A stretch of 64,000 bases of DNA from Eutypella sp. D-1. Lineage: Eukaryota > Ascomycota > Sordariomycetes > Xylariales > Diatrypaceae. The translations under genes and the position numbers were made by a program. The notes under the pieces were generated by a model that saw only the letters and a program-made list of their open reading frames with translations, had not been told where the DNA came from and did no database searches. The stretch covers positions 2,480,001 through 2,544,000 of the forward strand of contig JAJTTP010000005.1 of assembly GCA_023313575.1 (NCBI GenBank), given 5' to 3'. Shown here in pieces: positions 36,752 to 47,437 of this stretch. The first letter of the stretch is position 1, and every line of letters begins with the position of its first letter.

Positions 36752-37639
36752 CTTGGCTAATTTAGCTGCTCTTGTTGGCTTGTTCTGTTTGCTAAGTGAT
36801 GCGTGGTGCCGTGTGGTGATATCACAGGGTTCTATGCCGTTGTTTTGTTTGTTCTGGTGGAAAGCAATTTACTTGTGCGGCGTTGATACCAGTATGTTGT
36901 AATGGGTAAGCTTTACGACAAAAAACAAACCCTTGGAAGTTGCCGGGGTGTTGCGATTCTTATAGTTGCTGCCTTGTAAGTGATATTGCCCCCAAACCTT
37001 GGACGGGAGCCTGTCGTGTTTCACAGCTGCCTCATTGAGATAGCCCGATGACGTATTCCTTCTGTGATGGTACGACACGGGCGTTCGCGGCTTCCAGCAC
37101 CATTACTTCCTTACCTTGTGTGGCTTAGCTGCTACCTAAGCCGCGCGACATAGAATCGTTCTTATCGTTATCGCCGATCAAGACCTGATACCCGTATCAG
37201 GTAATCTACATAGTATGTATAGGGTACCTTCTCTAGGTACTCATTCCCCACTTACCTCTCCTTTACCCCTTTAACAGCATCTCCACTATCCACTCCGGAA
37301 TTACATAGGGCCTACTACCTTGGAAGGCATCGTCACCTCATTGCTTCAGCTCCCAGACTTTGCGTGTAAAAGGTCCGGAGTCTATTACCTATTGGCATTT
37401 TGAGATGCCAGCTTGACTTTCAAGTGAATTCTGTCGGGTGCTAGTCTGCACGAGGCCTACGGGCATGTATGAGATAAGAAAATACTGGGGTTTGGCGCCA
37501 ATATGTGACTTCCTACATAAGCTGGTAAGGAAACCAAACTTGGGCAACAGCCGCGTATGAATCCTTCTTGGCCTGATCTAAATGGTAGAAGCGTTACGTG
37601 GTCTGCGACCTAACATACTTACGAGCTACATCACAAGCA
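36752..37639. other. spacer, no gene seen
   Basis: Promoter side of the I78 gene and unannotated DNA with CCTAGG-free, mixed composition. Nothing recognisable. Confidence 0.45.
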
Positions 37640-37781
37640 TCATGTGGGCACATGTTCGTCCGAATTCAAGAAGGGGAGCAAGAGCATATAGTATAAGCCA
37701 AAACTTCTACCAATAGTGACAAAACAGCTACATAAGCACAGAGCGATAAGAACTACTAGTAATATAGTATCGGCCACCCGG

Positions 37782-38378
37782 TCATCGGACCACGCGCCAG
37801 CGCGCTCCCATCGCCGTTCCATCGTCGCAGTGCAGCGCCGTCTCATAGCTGCGTAATGGAGGGTCGTGCAGGCCCCTCCCTCCCGCGCCCCCCGGTAAAT
37901 CGCACCGACGCCGATACCGATTGTGATGTGTTGTGAGAAGCAAACAGTGCTGGTGTAGCGAAAGCAAGGGCGCAGGGTGAGGAAGGGATAGATAGACAGC
38001 ACAGCATAAAACATATGTGCGATAGAAAAGCTCTAGTACGCAGGCCTGGCTCGATGTACTGCCTCGAGAATATACCAAGGCCTCCCCTGTCTCCCGAAGG
38101 AAGCCGATGATGGGGCCCTGGCGAACCACCACCACCACACTGTCGAAGGGGGTTGAGGATCGGACACCATCGAGAGGGCGGCAGCGACCCCGCAGGACCA
38201 TGACCCGAGACCGATCGTGGATGCCCTGTGTTGGCATCGCGAACGGCCTCGAGCCAAGCCTGACGCCGGCCTCGAATGGCCTGTCGTTGAGCAGGCCGTC
38301 TCCAGCCTGACTCGTCGACAGGACCCTTCTCAGCGCGGAGGTCGCCGCCGCAGGGGCGCCAGAAGCGTGACAAGCCAT
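37782..38378 (-). CDS. doubtful hypothetical ORF in GC-rich DNA
   Basis: From an ATG at 38378 (context GCAAGATGG, preceded by a CACC/CTCC-rich leader) the frame stays open for 198 codons. The first 100 residues (MACHASGAPAAATSALRRVL ... PFDSVVVVVRQGPIIGFLR) look protein-like. The remainder turns into low-complexity His/Leu/Arg sequence, so the true end or an intron is unclear. No domain recognised. The same frame is open up to 38858, and other frames overlap, as expected in GC-rich DNA. Treat as tentative. Confidence 0.2.
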   Translation of the reverse strand: MACHASGAPAAATSALRRVLSTSQAGDGLLNDRPFEAGVRLGSRPFAMPTQGIHDRSRVMVLRGRCRPLDGVRSSTPFDSVVVVVRQGPIIGFLRETGEALVYSRGSTSSQACVLELFYRTYVLCCAVYLSLPHPAPLLSLHQHCLLLTTHHNRYRRRCDLPGGAGGRGLHDPPLRSYETALHCDDGTAMGARWRVVR

Positions 38379-38662
38379 CTTGCAAGGTTGGTGGTAGCAA
38401 GGAGGGTGTAGTGAATAAGGTGAAGCGAGGGAAGCTAGGGGAAGTTTGGTGATGTGGAGGGGAGGGGTAGCGAAGGGGATCCAGATCATCGAAATCCGGT
38501 GGGAAATGATCAGTTGAGACCCGCGTATATTCATCAAGTCTGCGGATACGTGTACTGCAGAGAGCGACTCTCTTGCTGTCAACTGGTGAAGAGTCAGACG
38601 CCATCTTAACGACAGCAGTAGTGCCATCGTCAAGATGGCCTCTTTCTCTTCACCGAAGGAGA

Positions 38663-38674
38663 GGGGGGGGGGGG
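38663..38674. repeat. poly-G tract (12 G)
   Basis: Twelve consecutive G in a purine-rich stretch; length likely variable. Confidence 0.75.
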
Positions 38675-39008
38675 TAGGAAGGGGATAGTATAGATCGGTA
38701 TCGACGTCGGTTCCATCCTCATGGGTTTGTCGATGAGAGACGGCCCACCAGACACCACGGCCTCGGCCGGCGCTGCTGATCAAGATGGACCAGAGCGGCC
38801 GGCCTGAGGGGACCATCTGACTTGGTCCACTCCGTGGGCCGCGGTGTTTGGCTTGCACCGCCCATGAAACACCACCATCTCGGGCCTTGTGGCCTTGCGT
38901 GTGTAATAACTGACAAGGTTATACACGGGGCCTGGCGGTTGGGATTGTCAAATGGCGGTGTTTCACAGACGGTGTTGACCGTCCCTCATCATGACCCCAC
39001 ACCCGCAA

Positions 39009-39737
39009 TCACAAGGATCGGCGCCGGGCCGAATCCCATCCATCACCGTGTGGCCAGCCCAGCTGTCCGATCTTCTCCAAGACTTCGACCAGCTTTTCTT
39101 CGGACAGTGGTCCGAAGGGAAGCCGAATGCTGTGTGCATTCTCTCGCAATCCCCGCCGGACGTTTGGTGGCGAAGCGAAGCAAAAGCCAGGCCAATGCCG
39201 AATTTCACCGGCCTTCGAATACCACCTCTTCACATTCGCGGCGTTCCAGGACCAGCGAGGAGCCAGGTGTGTTTGTATAGCGAAGTGGTTGGTAGCAAGG
39301 CGGTGGGTAGCAACTTGCTGTTTGGCGACTTTTTTGTCGAGCAAGTTGTGGAGCGAAGAGAGGCCGAAGACCAAGCAGAAGCGAGATGTCGTAGCTGATT
39401 GGAGGATATTGAAAGCAGCTACAGATATAGCACGTAGGTCAGCGATGCTCCCAGTCGCGGCTGTGCTAGTGACGAATTGCAAGCTCAAGTTACGTTTTCA
39501 GCCCAGATATACTATGAAATACGACCATCCGCCAGCTATATTGATGCCAAGGGACAGACAGAGAAGGGTTTGATCACTTACAGTGGCTGCTGGTGCTGTA
39601 GTCTCAATGACTTCGTTGGCTATTCTGCCATTGTCGTTTGACTGTGAAGTCTGCTGTGAAGAGGAAGGAAAGAAGTGTGGCCCCAGGACCTCGAAACTGG
39701 CCGTTTCGTGCCTGTTGTGGCGGAGGGTGTTCGACAT
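39009..39737 (-). CDS. doubtful hypothetical gene, exon structure unresolved
   Basis: Two minus-strand coding-like frames. The upstream frame starts MSNTLRHNRHETASFEVLG at 39737 and runs into a consensus donor GTAAGT after about 53 codons. The downstream frame (about 39497-39009) contains LHNLLDKKVAKQQVATHRLA, HLAPRWSWNAANVKRWYSKA and LSEEKLVEVLEKIGQLGWPH. I could not find an acceptor that joins them in frame. No family recognised. It may be a real gene with more exons or a relic. Confidence 0.25.
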
Positions 39738-40603
39738 TCATCCCTTATGCCATGATTAGAAAATAAACACAGAGATTCTAACTATGGTGATAAGTCTGAT
39801 ACTTACTAGTTCTAAATCGCAAGAAATGTAGAGAAACCATAAGTGGGTTGATGAAGATGATCAGGTGATAGGTTGATATGTGAAGTTTTTTGATGGGAAG
39901 AAAATGGGGGAGAGAACCTAGGAAATAAAATGGGTAGATATATGGAGGGAAGAGAGTGGGAGGAAAATAATATTCTCAGTTTGTTTATGTTATGCGTAAA
40001 AGAAGGCGAGGGGTAAATGGTTGGCGTCTCCGCATTTACCAGTGAAACATTGGATAGAAATATGCGTTTAGTAAGTTGTATCTAGGACCAAGGCGGAGCC
40101 TAATTGTATATACTTGTAATCATTCATTGTGATATACAAGGCAAAGTAATAAGGAGCCGGGGACGGAGGGGGGCAGGAATGCTACACTGTTATAAGGAGT
40201 GCCAGAGTTAATGATATGCGTTACTGCGAGACTCTTCAGCACAATGAGCCTTTCGAATGTCGGAAGTAGAAGCCAAAGCCATCAGTACTATGCAATAGGA
40301 ATATGGCGTGGAAAACTTCTTAAAGAATGTGAACATAGACGACAGCTTCACCTTTCATGAAATCGCAATCTCAGCCTAACCTTGGCCTGTGATAAGAGAA
40401 AAAGAAGACCTGAAGATAAAGAATCAGATACTTCCCATCAACCCTCCCCCCCCTCCCGAAATCCAACAAATGAATTACATACAGCCTTTGCCCAACATCA
40501 ATCACAGCCTTATTTTAGACCCGTAGCTCTATTCCAAGCTCATACTGGTGCTACATAAGAAGATGTGCCCTTGAAGAACAAAGTAACACTCAAATGTCTC
40601 CTC
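39738..40603. other. spacer, no gene seen
   Basis: AT-rich DNA between the doubtful gene and the 3' end of the F-box gene. Nothing recognisable. Confidence 0.5.
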
Positions 40604-42434
40604 TCAAGTTGGCATCTCAAAAATGTTTCCGAGTAAAAGGAAACAGCCATCTCGCGCCTCAGCCAGGGGTAAGGCCTTGACCCCTTTTGGAATGGATGGT
40701 TTCCTATGTATACCCATCGGAAACTGCCCACAAAAGGCCCAATCAAGCTTTGGCAGAACTTCTGCGTACGCCTCCACCACTTCAGCAACACAATCAGCAA
40801 TTATCAGTTCCTCGGACACGTCGCCATCATCGCCAGGTATTCTTTCATTAACATCTACCAGAATCCGCGCAGCTCTTCTTTCGACGGCCTGGCGGATATC
40901 GCATTCGAATTGGTCACCTGTGAAAGCCAATTTCCGGAGTTCGGTCAATGTAGATAGATAACCTCGCGCCAGGTCGTGGTTAATGAGGAAGTGATCCGTC
41001 TCGTCTCCATCTCTTGAGATACATAGCTGCTCAAGTGATTGTATTCTCCCAATGGCCTTGAGTAAATACGCTGGAATTCTAGGTTTATATTGCGTCGACT
41101 CGTCCTTAACCGTGCAGGAGATTAAAAGTGACCGAAGATTAGTAAACTTCGTTTGAAGCATGGGCATGAGCTTTGTATCATAGAACTCGGAAATGTGAGA
41201 CTCTTCAAGAGGACCTGAGATACTGAGTTTCTTTATATGGGTATGTCTGGCCAGAAAGGACTCCAGAGTCTTGGCGCCCTCGTCACCTTTATAGACCAGC
41301 CCCGACACGTCTGGTATGACCAAAGTTTCAAGGTCGAGCAAGGTGGAGCAGTTTCCAAGAGCTTCTATTATGTCTGGATTTGCATTTCGTTTAAACGCAA
41401 TTGGTAAATTAAGGTGCCTCAAAGGAGCATCTAACAAAGAAGCAAAAACAGTGCTGTCGACTGATACCAGTGAAAACAGAACAGCGGTCCGTAGACAAGG
41501 AAATGCAATTCGTTCAGCCCCGAACGAGACCATTCCTTGGCCAAAAAAACACCAAATAGGACCAGGTAAGAGTCTCCAGGGTTGGAGCATATCTCTGTAA
41601 AAAATCGACGAAGAATTTCGAAGCGTCACGGGGAGGGAGAAGGGAGGCTTCTTTTGTCATGGAAATTGGCGTCATAGGTGAAAGGTGGTGTTCATTCAGC
41701 TCGGTTACTGTCATTAGAAGCGAGCGCAGCGGCCAAGCTGGTGGTGTGACTGACGGTTCCAAGGAGTAAGGTTCCGCTATCGACAGACTGGGTAATACGA
41801 TATGCTGTGCCTTGGATTTGAAGAGACTGGTAAAGGACTCAGAGGAACCAGTGATCTCATCACGCCAATCGACGTATCCAAGGTTTGGCATTGCTTTGGC
41901 CATTACTCGCAACACATTTTTACGATATCTCTCCTTTGTCTCGTTCGGTTTATCTTTCCAGCATCGGTGTGTACTCATGATAAATCGGCGAATGCAGGCC
42001 CCGATTGTCAAGCTCCGTCGATCATGTGTAGCGTTTTGCCTCATCAGGCTCTCGACCATGAGTACTCTCAGTAAACCGAATGACTTTTTGCTGGCATTAA
42101 ATTGAACCTCGGCAAATTGACATGACCGCGCCATTTGCCGACAGTCGCTGTTCACAAGTGCGAGTGAAGCCAGTGATTCTTCGTCACCGGCCAACAGCCT
42201 GGTTATCTCACTCAGTAACTCGTATGGTAAGCGAAGTAAGGCACTTCTGGACTCGCGTGGTGGTTGCCACTCCATTACAGTACCGAAGGATAGGGGGCAC
42301 GTGACGGTTTCCCCTGGGTAATGGTAGGTATGTTGACTTTTTGGGGGAGTCTTGTAGTCGAAGCCATCATCGTGAAAATCAGGGACATCATCGTGATCGA
42401 TACCAGCAAGATCATTCTGGTTGAGGCCCTCCAT
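40604..42434 (-). pseudogene. F-box protein gene with a one-base frameshift
   Basis: From ATG 42434 the first frame encodes an F-box (LLRLPYELLSEITRLLAGDE through SLASLALVNSDCRQMAR, about residues 66-105) and runs to a stop at 41514-41516. A second frame, open from well upstream of 41540 to 40604, carries the C-terminal half (VSFGAERIAFPCLRTAVLFS ... LGNIFEMPT), with leucine-rich repeat-like segments (LLDLETLVIPDVSG, HIKKLSISGPLEES, FTNLRSLLISC). The two frames differ by one base and overlap at a run of seven T on the coding strand (41543-41549). With six T the reading would be continuous, 609 residues. F-box proteins link substrates to SCF ubiquitin ligase. The break may be an assembly error or a true mutation. 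Confidence 0.75.
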
Positions 42435-44012
42435 GATGGATTATGAAGGCTTAAGCTATTTGTTTTTCGCACAGATTGCAAATGAAATGGAATGGGTCGT
42501 TATATGCTCCATGATAGACACGACAAGATGGGGGAATAATTCATTATTGACGGAGGATGTTTGATGTTCGACCCCGCATCCCCTCAGCCCCTGTAGATGA
42601 TTTATGCAAATACGTGGGCAAGTGGTCTTTTTACCAGAGTCCACTCCAGGTACTACCCGCAGTCATATACCATTGTGATTCCTTACATTCAATCGTGGTT
42701 GCCCCACCACAATTAAAGCCTTGCCACCATTTTTGCCAAGGCCACCACAACCACCACCAGCCTGCAGTTATGAGTGCATGCAGCAGGCGTTGGAACGCAG
42801 ATAGCCAACAGACTTATATCGCGGCTATGATGGCTATAACAGAATATTCGATACGTACCAGCCATTCATCGTGTACATATAGGACCTAGGATCCCTACCC
42901 AGACTGATCGAGAGGCGAAAATTGAAGGCCCTTGAGACCTCAGAAGAATTTCTAGTTGTTCTGATACCAATCCAAGCCCAAGACACTTGCCTTTGTAACA
43001 CAGGTACAGACTTTAATTGGAACGTATCGCATTTAGAAGATCGTAGTGATAGCGATCAGGTAGGAATCATATATTGGCATGTCTAAGTATAGACTCACTA
43101 TCAAGCCGGGACTCCCTATTTATATTACCTGGTGCTCATCGGACTTAAGGCCCCTACTATGTCTGATCCTCGCTACTACAGAATATTAGCTCCATCTAAG
43201 TGAGGCTCAACTAACCGCGACGGAATATTTCCTAGGCTAAGGAGGCCCGGATTCGGATATAGTACCATAGGATGAAATAGTTCGGACGGTTTATAATGCC
43301 TGCTCGATCGGCAATATACCATGGAAGATTAGTGTAAAGGGCATTGATAGAGTGAACAGTGGAAATATAATGATAGAACTGATGAAGCTGTATTCATTGG
43401 ACCATAATATCGCTGGGTCGACAGTAGAGTTACGGTGATAGACGACCGTCTACAAGTCAGTAAGTCTAGTGAATGTGTAATGGAAGCGTGCAGAAGAATA
43501 GAAAGACTTAGATACAGATCCATACGGTTCAAAAGATATAGCTATTACAAGGGAAAATAATGGGGTCATCAGTGAAGCTATGGGTCCCGGCAACCACAGT
43601 TATAACTCGAAACATGAGTTGGGAGAATTTGAGGCCAAATAATTCAACTATGAGCGATCTCGATTTGTCATCCATGGATAGAATGGACAGGCGATGGTTT
43701 GTAATCCGAAGGTATATAAGCACTACCTGTTGACGCTAAGAAGAAGGATGGGGCGAGTCGTTTATTCCTATATAAGGAAGAGAATAACATAAATAACATG
43801 GTTTCGTTTCGCAATCCCTCCCGATCACGTAATGTCTGCAAGGTACATTCTTTCCCGGAGCAGACATTCACTACGGGATAGATAGAAGGTCAGTCCGCCA
43901 GTCTGACAGATCTTTTATTTCAACACATTGCGTATAAGTTTGGTCATTTAAGAATCATTATCCTATTATTTTACTTCACCTAGGCACTACAAATAACTCG
44001 AAGACAGTCACT
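42435..44012. other. spacer, no gene seen
   Basis: Divergent spacer between the F-box gene and the NmrA-like gene. AT-rich, short frames only. Confidence 0.5.
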
Positions 44013-44945
44013 ATGTCAGCACTAACATTCCTCATCCCGGCCGCGAACAGCAAGCAGGGCCAGGCGACGGCGCGGGCCCTTCTCCGAACCGGCGCGGGAG
44101 TCCACGGACTGGTGCGGAACCCGTCCTCAGAAGCCGCTCAGAGGCTCAAAGCCGATGGCGCTAAGATCTTCACGTACCGGGACTTCCATGACTTCGAGGC
44201 GGTGCGTGCGGCGGCGCGCGGCTGCAGGGGACTATTCCTGAACCTGATGCCGATGCCAGACGCGGGCGAGCAGTGCGCGGGCATCGTGCAGGCAGCCAAG
44301 GATGCGGGGGTAGACTTCGTGGTGATCACTACGGCGTACTTTACGTCGCGACCGGATAAATGGGACGAGCGGCCTGAGAATGGCCGGGACGAGTCGCTCG
44401 TGTGGTATTTCAACATCAACGCGGCGACAGAACGCGTGGTGCGCGAGTCCGGCCTCCGTTACACGATCCTACGGCCTTCCTGGATCCACTTCAACTACGT
44501 GCCGCCGGTGGGCGGAGTTGTGTACCCGGGGCTAGCGGCTCGCGGGGAACTCGCGGTGCCGCACGACGTCGCCACCGTGCGCATGTCGCATATCGACAAC
44601 GAGGACATCGCCGCCTTCGCGGCTGCCGCGCTCCTAGACCCGGACCGCTTCGCCGGTGAGGAGATTGAGCTCGGCAATGAGAACCTGGCGGCCGAGGAAG
44701 TCCGTGCCATAATCTCTAAGGTCACAGGCCGCGAGATCGCCGTTAGGCAGATGACATTCGAGGAAATTGAAGCCGCACGCGACACGAACCCTCCGCAATG
44801 CTTTCAGCTCTGGTCTAGCCGCGTCGATGTCTCGATAGATGGCCAAACTCTCCAGCGCAAGTATGGCATCCGCTTGACATCCTTTGAGGAGTTCGTGCAA
44901 CGAGAAAAAGATACCTTCTTGGCCATACTCCCCGCCAAGAACTAG
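44013..44945 (+). CDS. NmrA-like NAD(P)-binding protein
   Basis: Intronless, 310 residues. Rossmann-fold protein of the NmrA/atypical short-chain dehydrogenase group, which binds NAD(P)H and either reduces small molecules or senses redox state. The N-terminal strand-turn-helix reads FLIPAANSKQGQATARALL; the usual GxTGxQG loop is altered (Ala-Ala-Asn in place of the first glycines), so nucleotide affinity may differ. Next come VHGLVRNPSS (position that selects NADPH by Arg), VDFVVITTAYF, YTILRPSWIHFNY and VRMSHIDNEDIAAFAAAAL, all standard for the family. The C-terminal EEFVQREKDTF helix is complete. Codon use is GC-rich compared with the AT-rich flanks. Function cannot be narrowed further. Confidence 0.88.
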   Translation: MSALTFLIPAANSKQGQATARALLRTGAGVHGLVRNPSSEAAQRLKADGAKIFTYRDFHDFEAVRAAARGCRGLFLNLMPMPDAGEQCAGIVQAAKDAGVDFVVITTAYFTSRPDKWDERPENGRDESLVWYFNINAATERVVRESGLRYTILRPSWIHFNYVPPVGGVVYPGLAARGELAVPHDVATVRMSHIDNEDIAAFAAAALLDPDRFAGEEIELGNENLAAEEVRAIISKVTGREIAVRQMTFEEIEAARDTNPPQCFQLWSSRVDVSIDGQTLQRKYGIRLTSFEEFVQREKDTFLAILPAKN

Positions 44946-45183
44946 AGCAGAACGGTTTACCGTATAAATCTCAAAATACTAAACCTTGTCATGATTGAGC
45001 TCTTGAATGAATGTGTACCAAAAATGATACTCTGCATTTTGTCAACCCTATGACGCTTCTTTGTATTTTTTTCTATTTATACGAGCTGAATGTGGCCTGA
45101 GAACTATGCGCGTAGTTCAGGACTTTCATCTGTCTTGAGAAGCTGGGCAGGAAGTAAAAGAAACTACTGCCTCAGCACAGACC

Positions 45184-45270
45184 TTATTCAAACGTCCTGA
45201 GATCGTGGCGGGTAAAGACACCGAAGTTGTTACCTCCGCCCAGGCCAACGTTCGCAGTCAACGATTTCCA
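45184..45270 (-). pseudogene. C-terminal relic of an FAD-binding oxidase
   Basis: The minus strand reads WKSLTANVGLGGGNNFGVFT then RHDLRTFE and a stop. GGGNNFGV-T-DL is the hallmark at the end of the FAD-binding-4 domain of VAO/BBE-type oxidases. No flanking sequence restores a full gene, so this is a truncated remnant, 28 codons long. Confidence 0.5.
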
Positions 45271-45658
45271 AGTTTAGTATTCATTCTTCTCAGGAATTGA
45301 TGTCCTAGGAGCTATGTGATTAAGGAACTCGGACATAGTCTGGGCAATAACATAATAATAATAATAATAAGAGTAGGATAAAAGTAATTCGAATAAACGA
45401 TATACGTAGGGCTATTTCCAGATGGAATTTGGGGGTTTTATCTATAGCTATAGCGATTGCTCCATTTATCTCCGACCCTAGCCTAAGTGCTGGTGCGCGA
45501 AGAAGCTCATTGAAAACGAGTGGGAGCCTATCAACTCGATCGGCCGGTACAGGGTTCGGTTGAGGCAAATTGCGCAGCTTGTCCCAGTCGAGGAGTTTCC
45601 AAACCGGTGTAACTTTTTTAATATTTTATTTCCGAGGCCGAACTATTATTTAGATGCA

Positions 45659-45710
45659 GCCCCGCAGGGGCATTGCCATAAAGGATAGATAGGTGCCATA
45701 GGCACCTATC
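45659..45710. repeat. two adjacent hairpin-forming inverted repeats
   Basis: GCCCC-GCA-GGGGC at 45659-45671 (5-bp stem) is followed by GATAGGTGCC-ATA-GGCACCTATC at 45688-45710 (10-bp perfect stem). Confidence 0.8.
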
Positions 45711-45894
45711 CCACTTGCCCATGTAGCTATATCTACCTTGCCCTCGGCCAGATCATACAATCAGTGTCAATCGTCGCAAATATAACCTTTGTAGATCTAA
45801 CCTATCAAGCACTTTAATTACGCCGATTTTGTGATTTATCAAAGAAAAGAGAGCGCACGTATGTACGAAAGTATAATATGGAAGTACGCCATTC

Positions 45895-45932
45895 GGCACC
45901 ACAAAATTTATGTGAGATATGTTTGTGGTGCC
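45895..45932. repeat. 11-bp perfect inverted repeat
   Basis: GGCACCACAAA at 45895-45905 and its exact complement at 45922-45932 enclose a 16-nt loop. Could be a hairpin or the remains of a small transposon end. Confidence 0.8.
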
Positions 45933-46717
45933 CCTATTCTGGTGGGGAAAGGGGTTGAGTTCGCCTGCAAAACGGTGAGGTCCATCTAACCTAACCTAAA
46001 TTGGACCTTGGGATCCACATGTGTGCAACTACGGAATACGGATCAAAGGCTAATCCGCCTTCTATTTCTTGGCAACGCAGAGCCTAGGCAGCCCCGGGAT
46101 TCCGGCTGGACTGACTTGGCTACCTAGGTAGGTGGCTGTGATGGAAAACATTAGTGATTGTTGCATAAGCCACCAAAATGACTTCGTAGCTTAGTACGGG
46201 TAGGCATTTGTAACTTGCAATGTAATTTTCTACGGTTTCGAAACCGAGCCCGATTTCCCGACTTAGTTATCATCCAATTACCTAATGCCGAGTAAAAGGG
46301 ATGTACTTAGTAGTTGTTAGGACCTAAATATAGCCACGCGAATACAATGGGGGTGTAATTTAGTTATTGCCTTACCTTTTGGACCCTTTTCCTTCAAAAA
46401 CAAAACAATCGATGGGGGTCTGTTTGAATACATCCAAATGGACATAGGCGACTTTATTTCAGTAATAAGCTAGAGCTAGTTCATTCATTATATCCAAGAA
46501 GAGGGAAAAATACGTTCGAAGCTGAAATTGAAGCCCGCGTAGCTAATCTCGCTGGGTCGGTCGGTCGCGTGCGCGCCGTTACCAAATAATCGGGCTTGCT
46601 TTCCCAGCTGCCATTACCACTGCCGGTGACCCCCCACACACCCATATCACATCACATTACATCGCATCGGCATTACATCACCTATCCAACCAGCTACCAC
46701 GCAACCAGCCACCCACC

Positions 46718-47437
46718 ATGCCGTCTATGCTGTCTACCGCCTGCCAGAACGCCGTGCTGAAGGGCGCCGCGAACTTGACGGCGCAGGTGACCGCTAATTG
46801 GCACGCGACGCAATTCGTGCCCATCGACCGCCAGCGCATCCTGGAGTTCGCCATCTACGGCTTCGTCGGCGCCAACATCAACTACGTGTGGCAGGACTTC
46901 CTCGAGAGGACGTTCCCGACTCGCCGCGCCGCCGCCCACCAGAAGCAGCACTTCCGCCCCGCCCCGGTCGGCGACAAGGACGACGGCGGCAAGAGCGAGC
47001 ACCACGTGATCCCCATGGCCGCCATTGCGCCGTCGTCGGTGGCGGCGGGTATCGGCCCATCGTCGACGTCGCATCATCACGCGCTGCCCGCCGCTGCTAA
47101 GGATGGCGGCATCAGCTGGTTCAACGTGCTTGCCAAGCTCGTCGCCGACATGACGCTCGGCCTGGGGTTCCTGATCTGCATCCTACTCTTCATCACCAAC
47201 GTCGCGCGTGTCCAGAGGTTTGGCGACATTCTCGACATCATCGGGCAGAAGCTATTCCGCCTCCTCTTAGCGGGCTGGCACATCTGGCCGATTGTCGGCC
47301 TCATCAGCTTCGTGTGGATCCCCGTGCGGTGGAGGGTCCTTGTCGGGGGCTGTATCGGGTTTGGGTGGAACATCTTCCTGAGCATCGTTGCCGTTTCCAC
47401 GACGCCTATTTCGGCGACAGCAAAACCGGGCGGTTGA
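46718..47437 (+). CDS. Mpv17/PMP22-family membrane protein
   Basis: Intronless, 239 residues. Integral membrane protein of the Mpv17/PMP22/Sym1 family, found in peroxisomal or inner mitochondrial membranes. The signature near the C-terminus, WHIWPIVGLISFVWIPVRWR followed by GGCIGFGWNIFLS, matches the family motif (W-x-P-x-Q/L-x-NF ... P...R...W...LS). Membrane segments lie near residues 47-65, 137-160 (LGLGFLICILLFI) and 180-225. A hydrophilic Lys/His/Ser-rich insert of about 55 residues (from TRRAAAHQKQ to AAKDGG) separates the first two, longer than in typical members. The start ATG follows a CACC-rich leader. Organelle cannot be told from sequence alone. Confidence 0.88.
   Translation: MPSMLSTACQNAVLKGAANLTAQVTANWHATQFVPIDRQRILEFAIYGFVGANINYVWQDFLERTFPTRRAAAHQKQHFRPAPVGDKDDGGKSEHHVIPMAAIAPSSVAAGIGPSSTSHHHALPAAAKDGGISWFNVLAKLVADMTLGLGFLICILLFITNVARVQRFGDILDIIGQKLFRLLLAGWHIWPIVGLISFVWIPVRWRVLVGGCIGFGWNIFLSIVAVSTTPISATAKPGG

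Larger units (their letters stand above)
44946..46717. other. spacer with gene relics and inverted repeats
   Basis: Contains an FAD-oxidase relic (45184-45270), an AAT microsatellite near 45352, a coding-like minus-strand fragment near 45430-45600 with no known family, and three perfect short inverted repeats between 45659 and 45932. The remainder is the promoter of the Mpv17-family gene. Confidence 0.5.
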
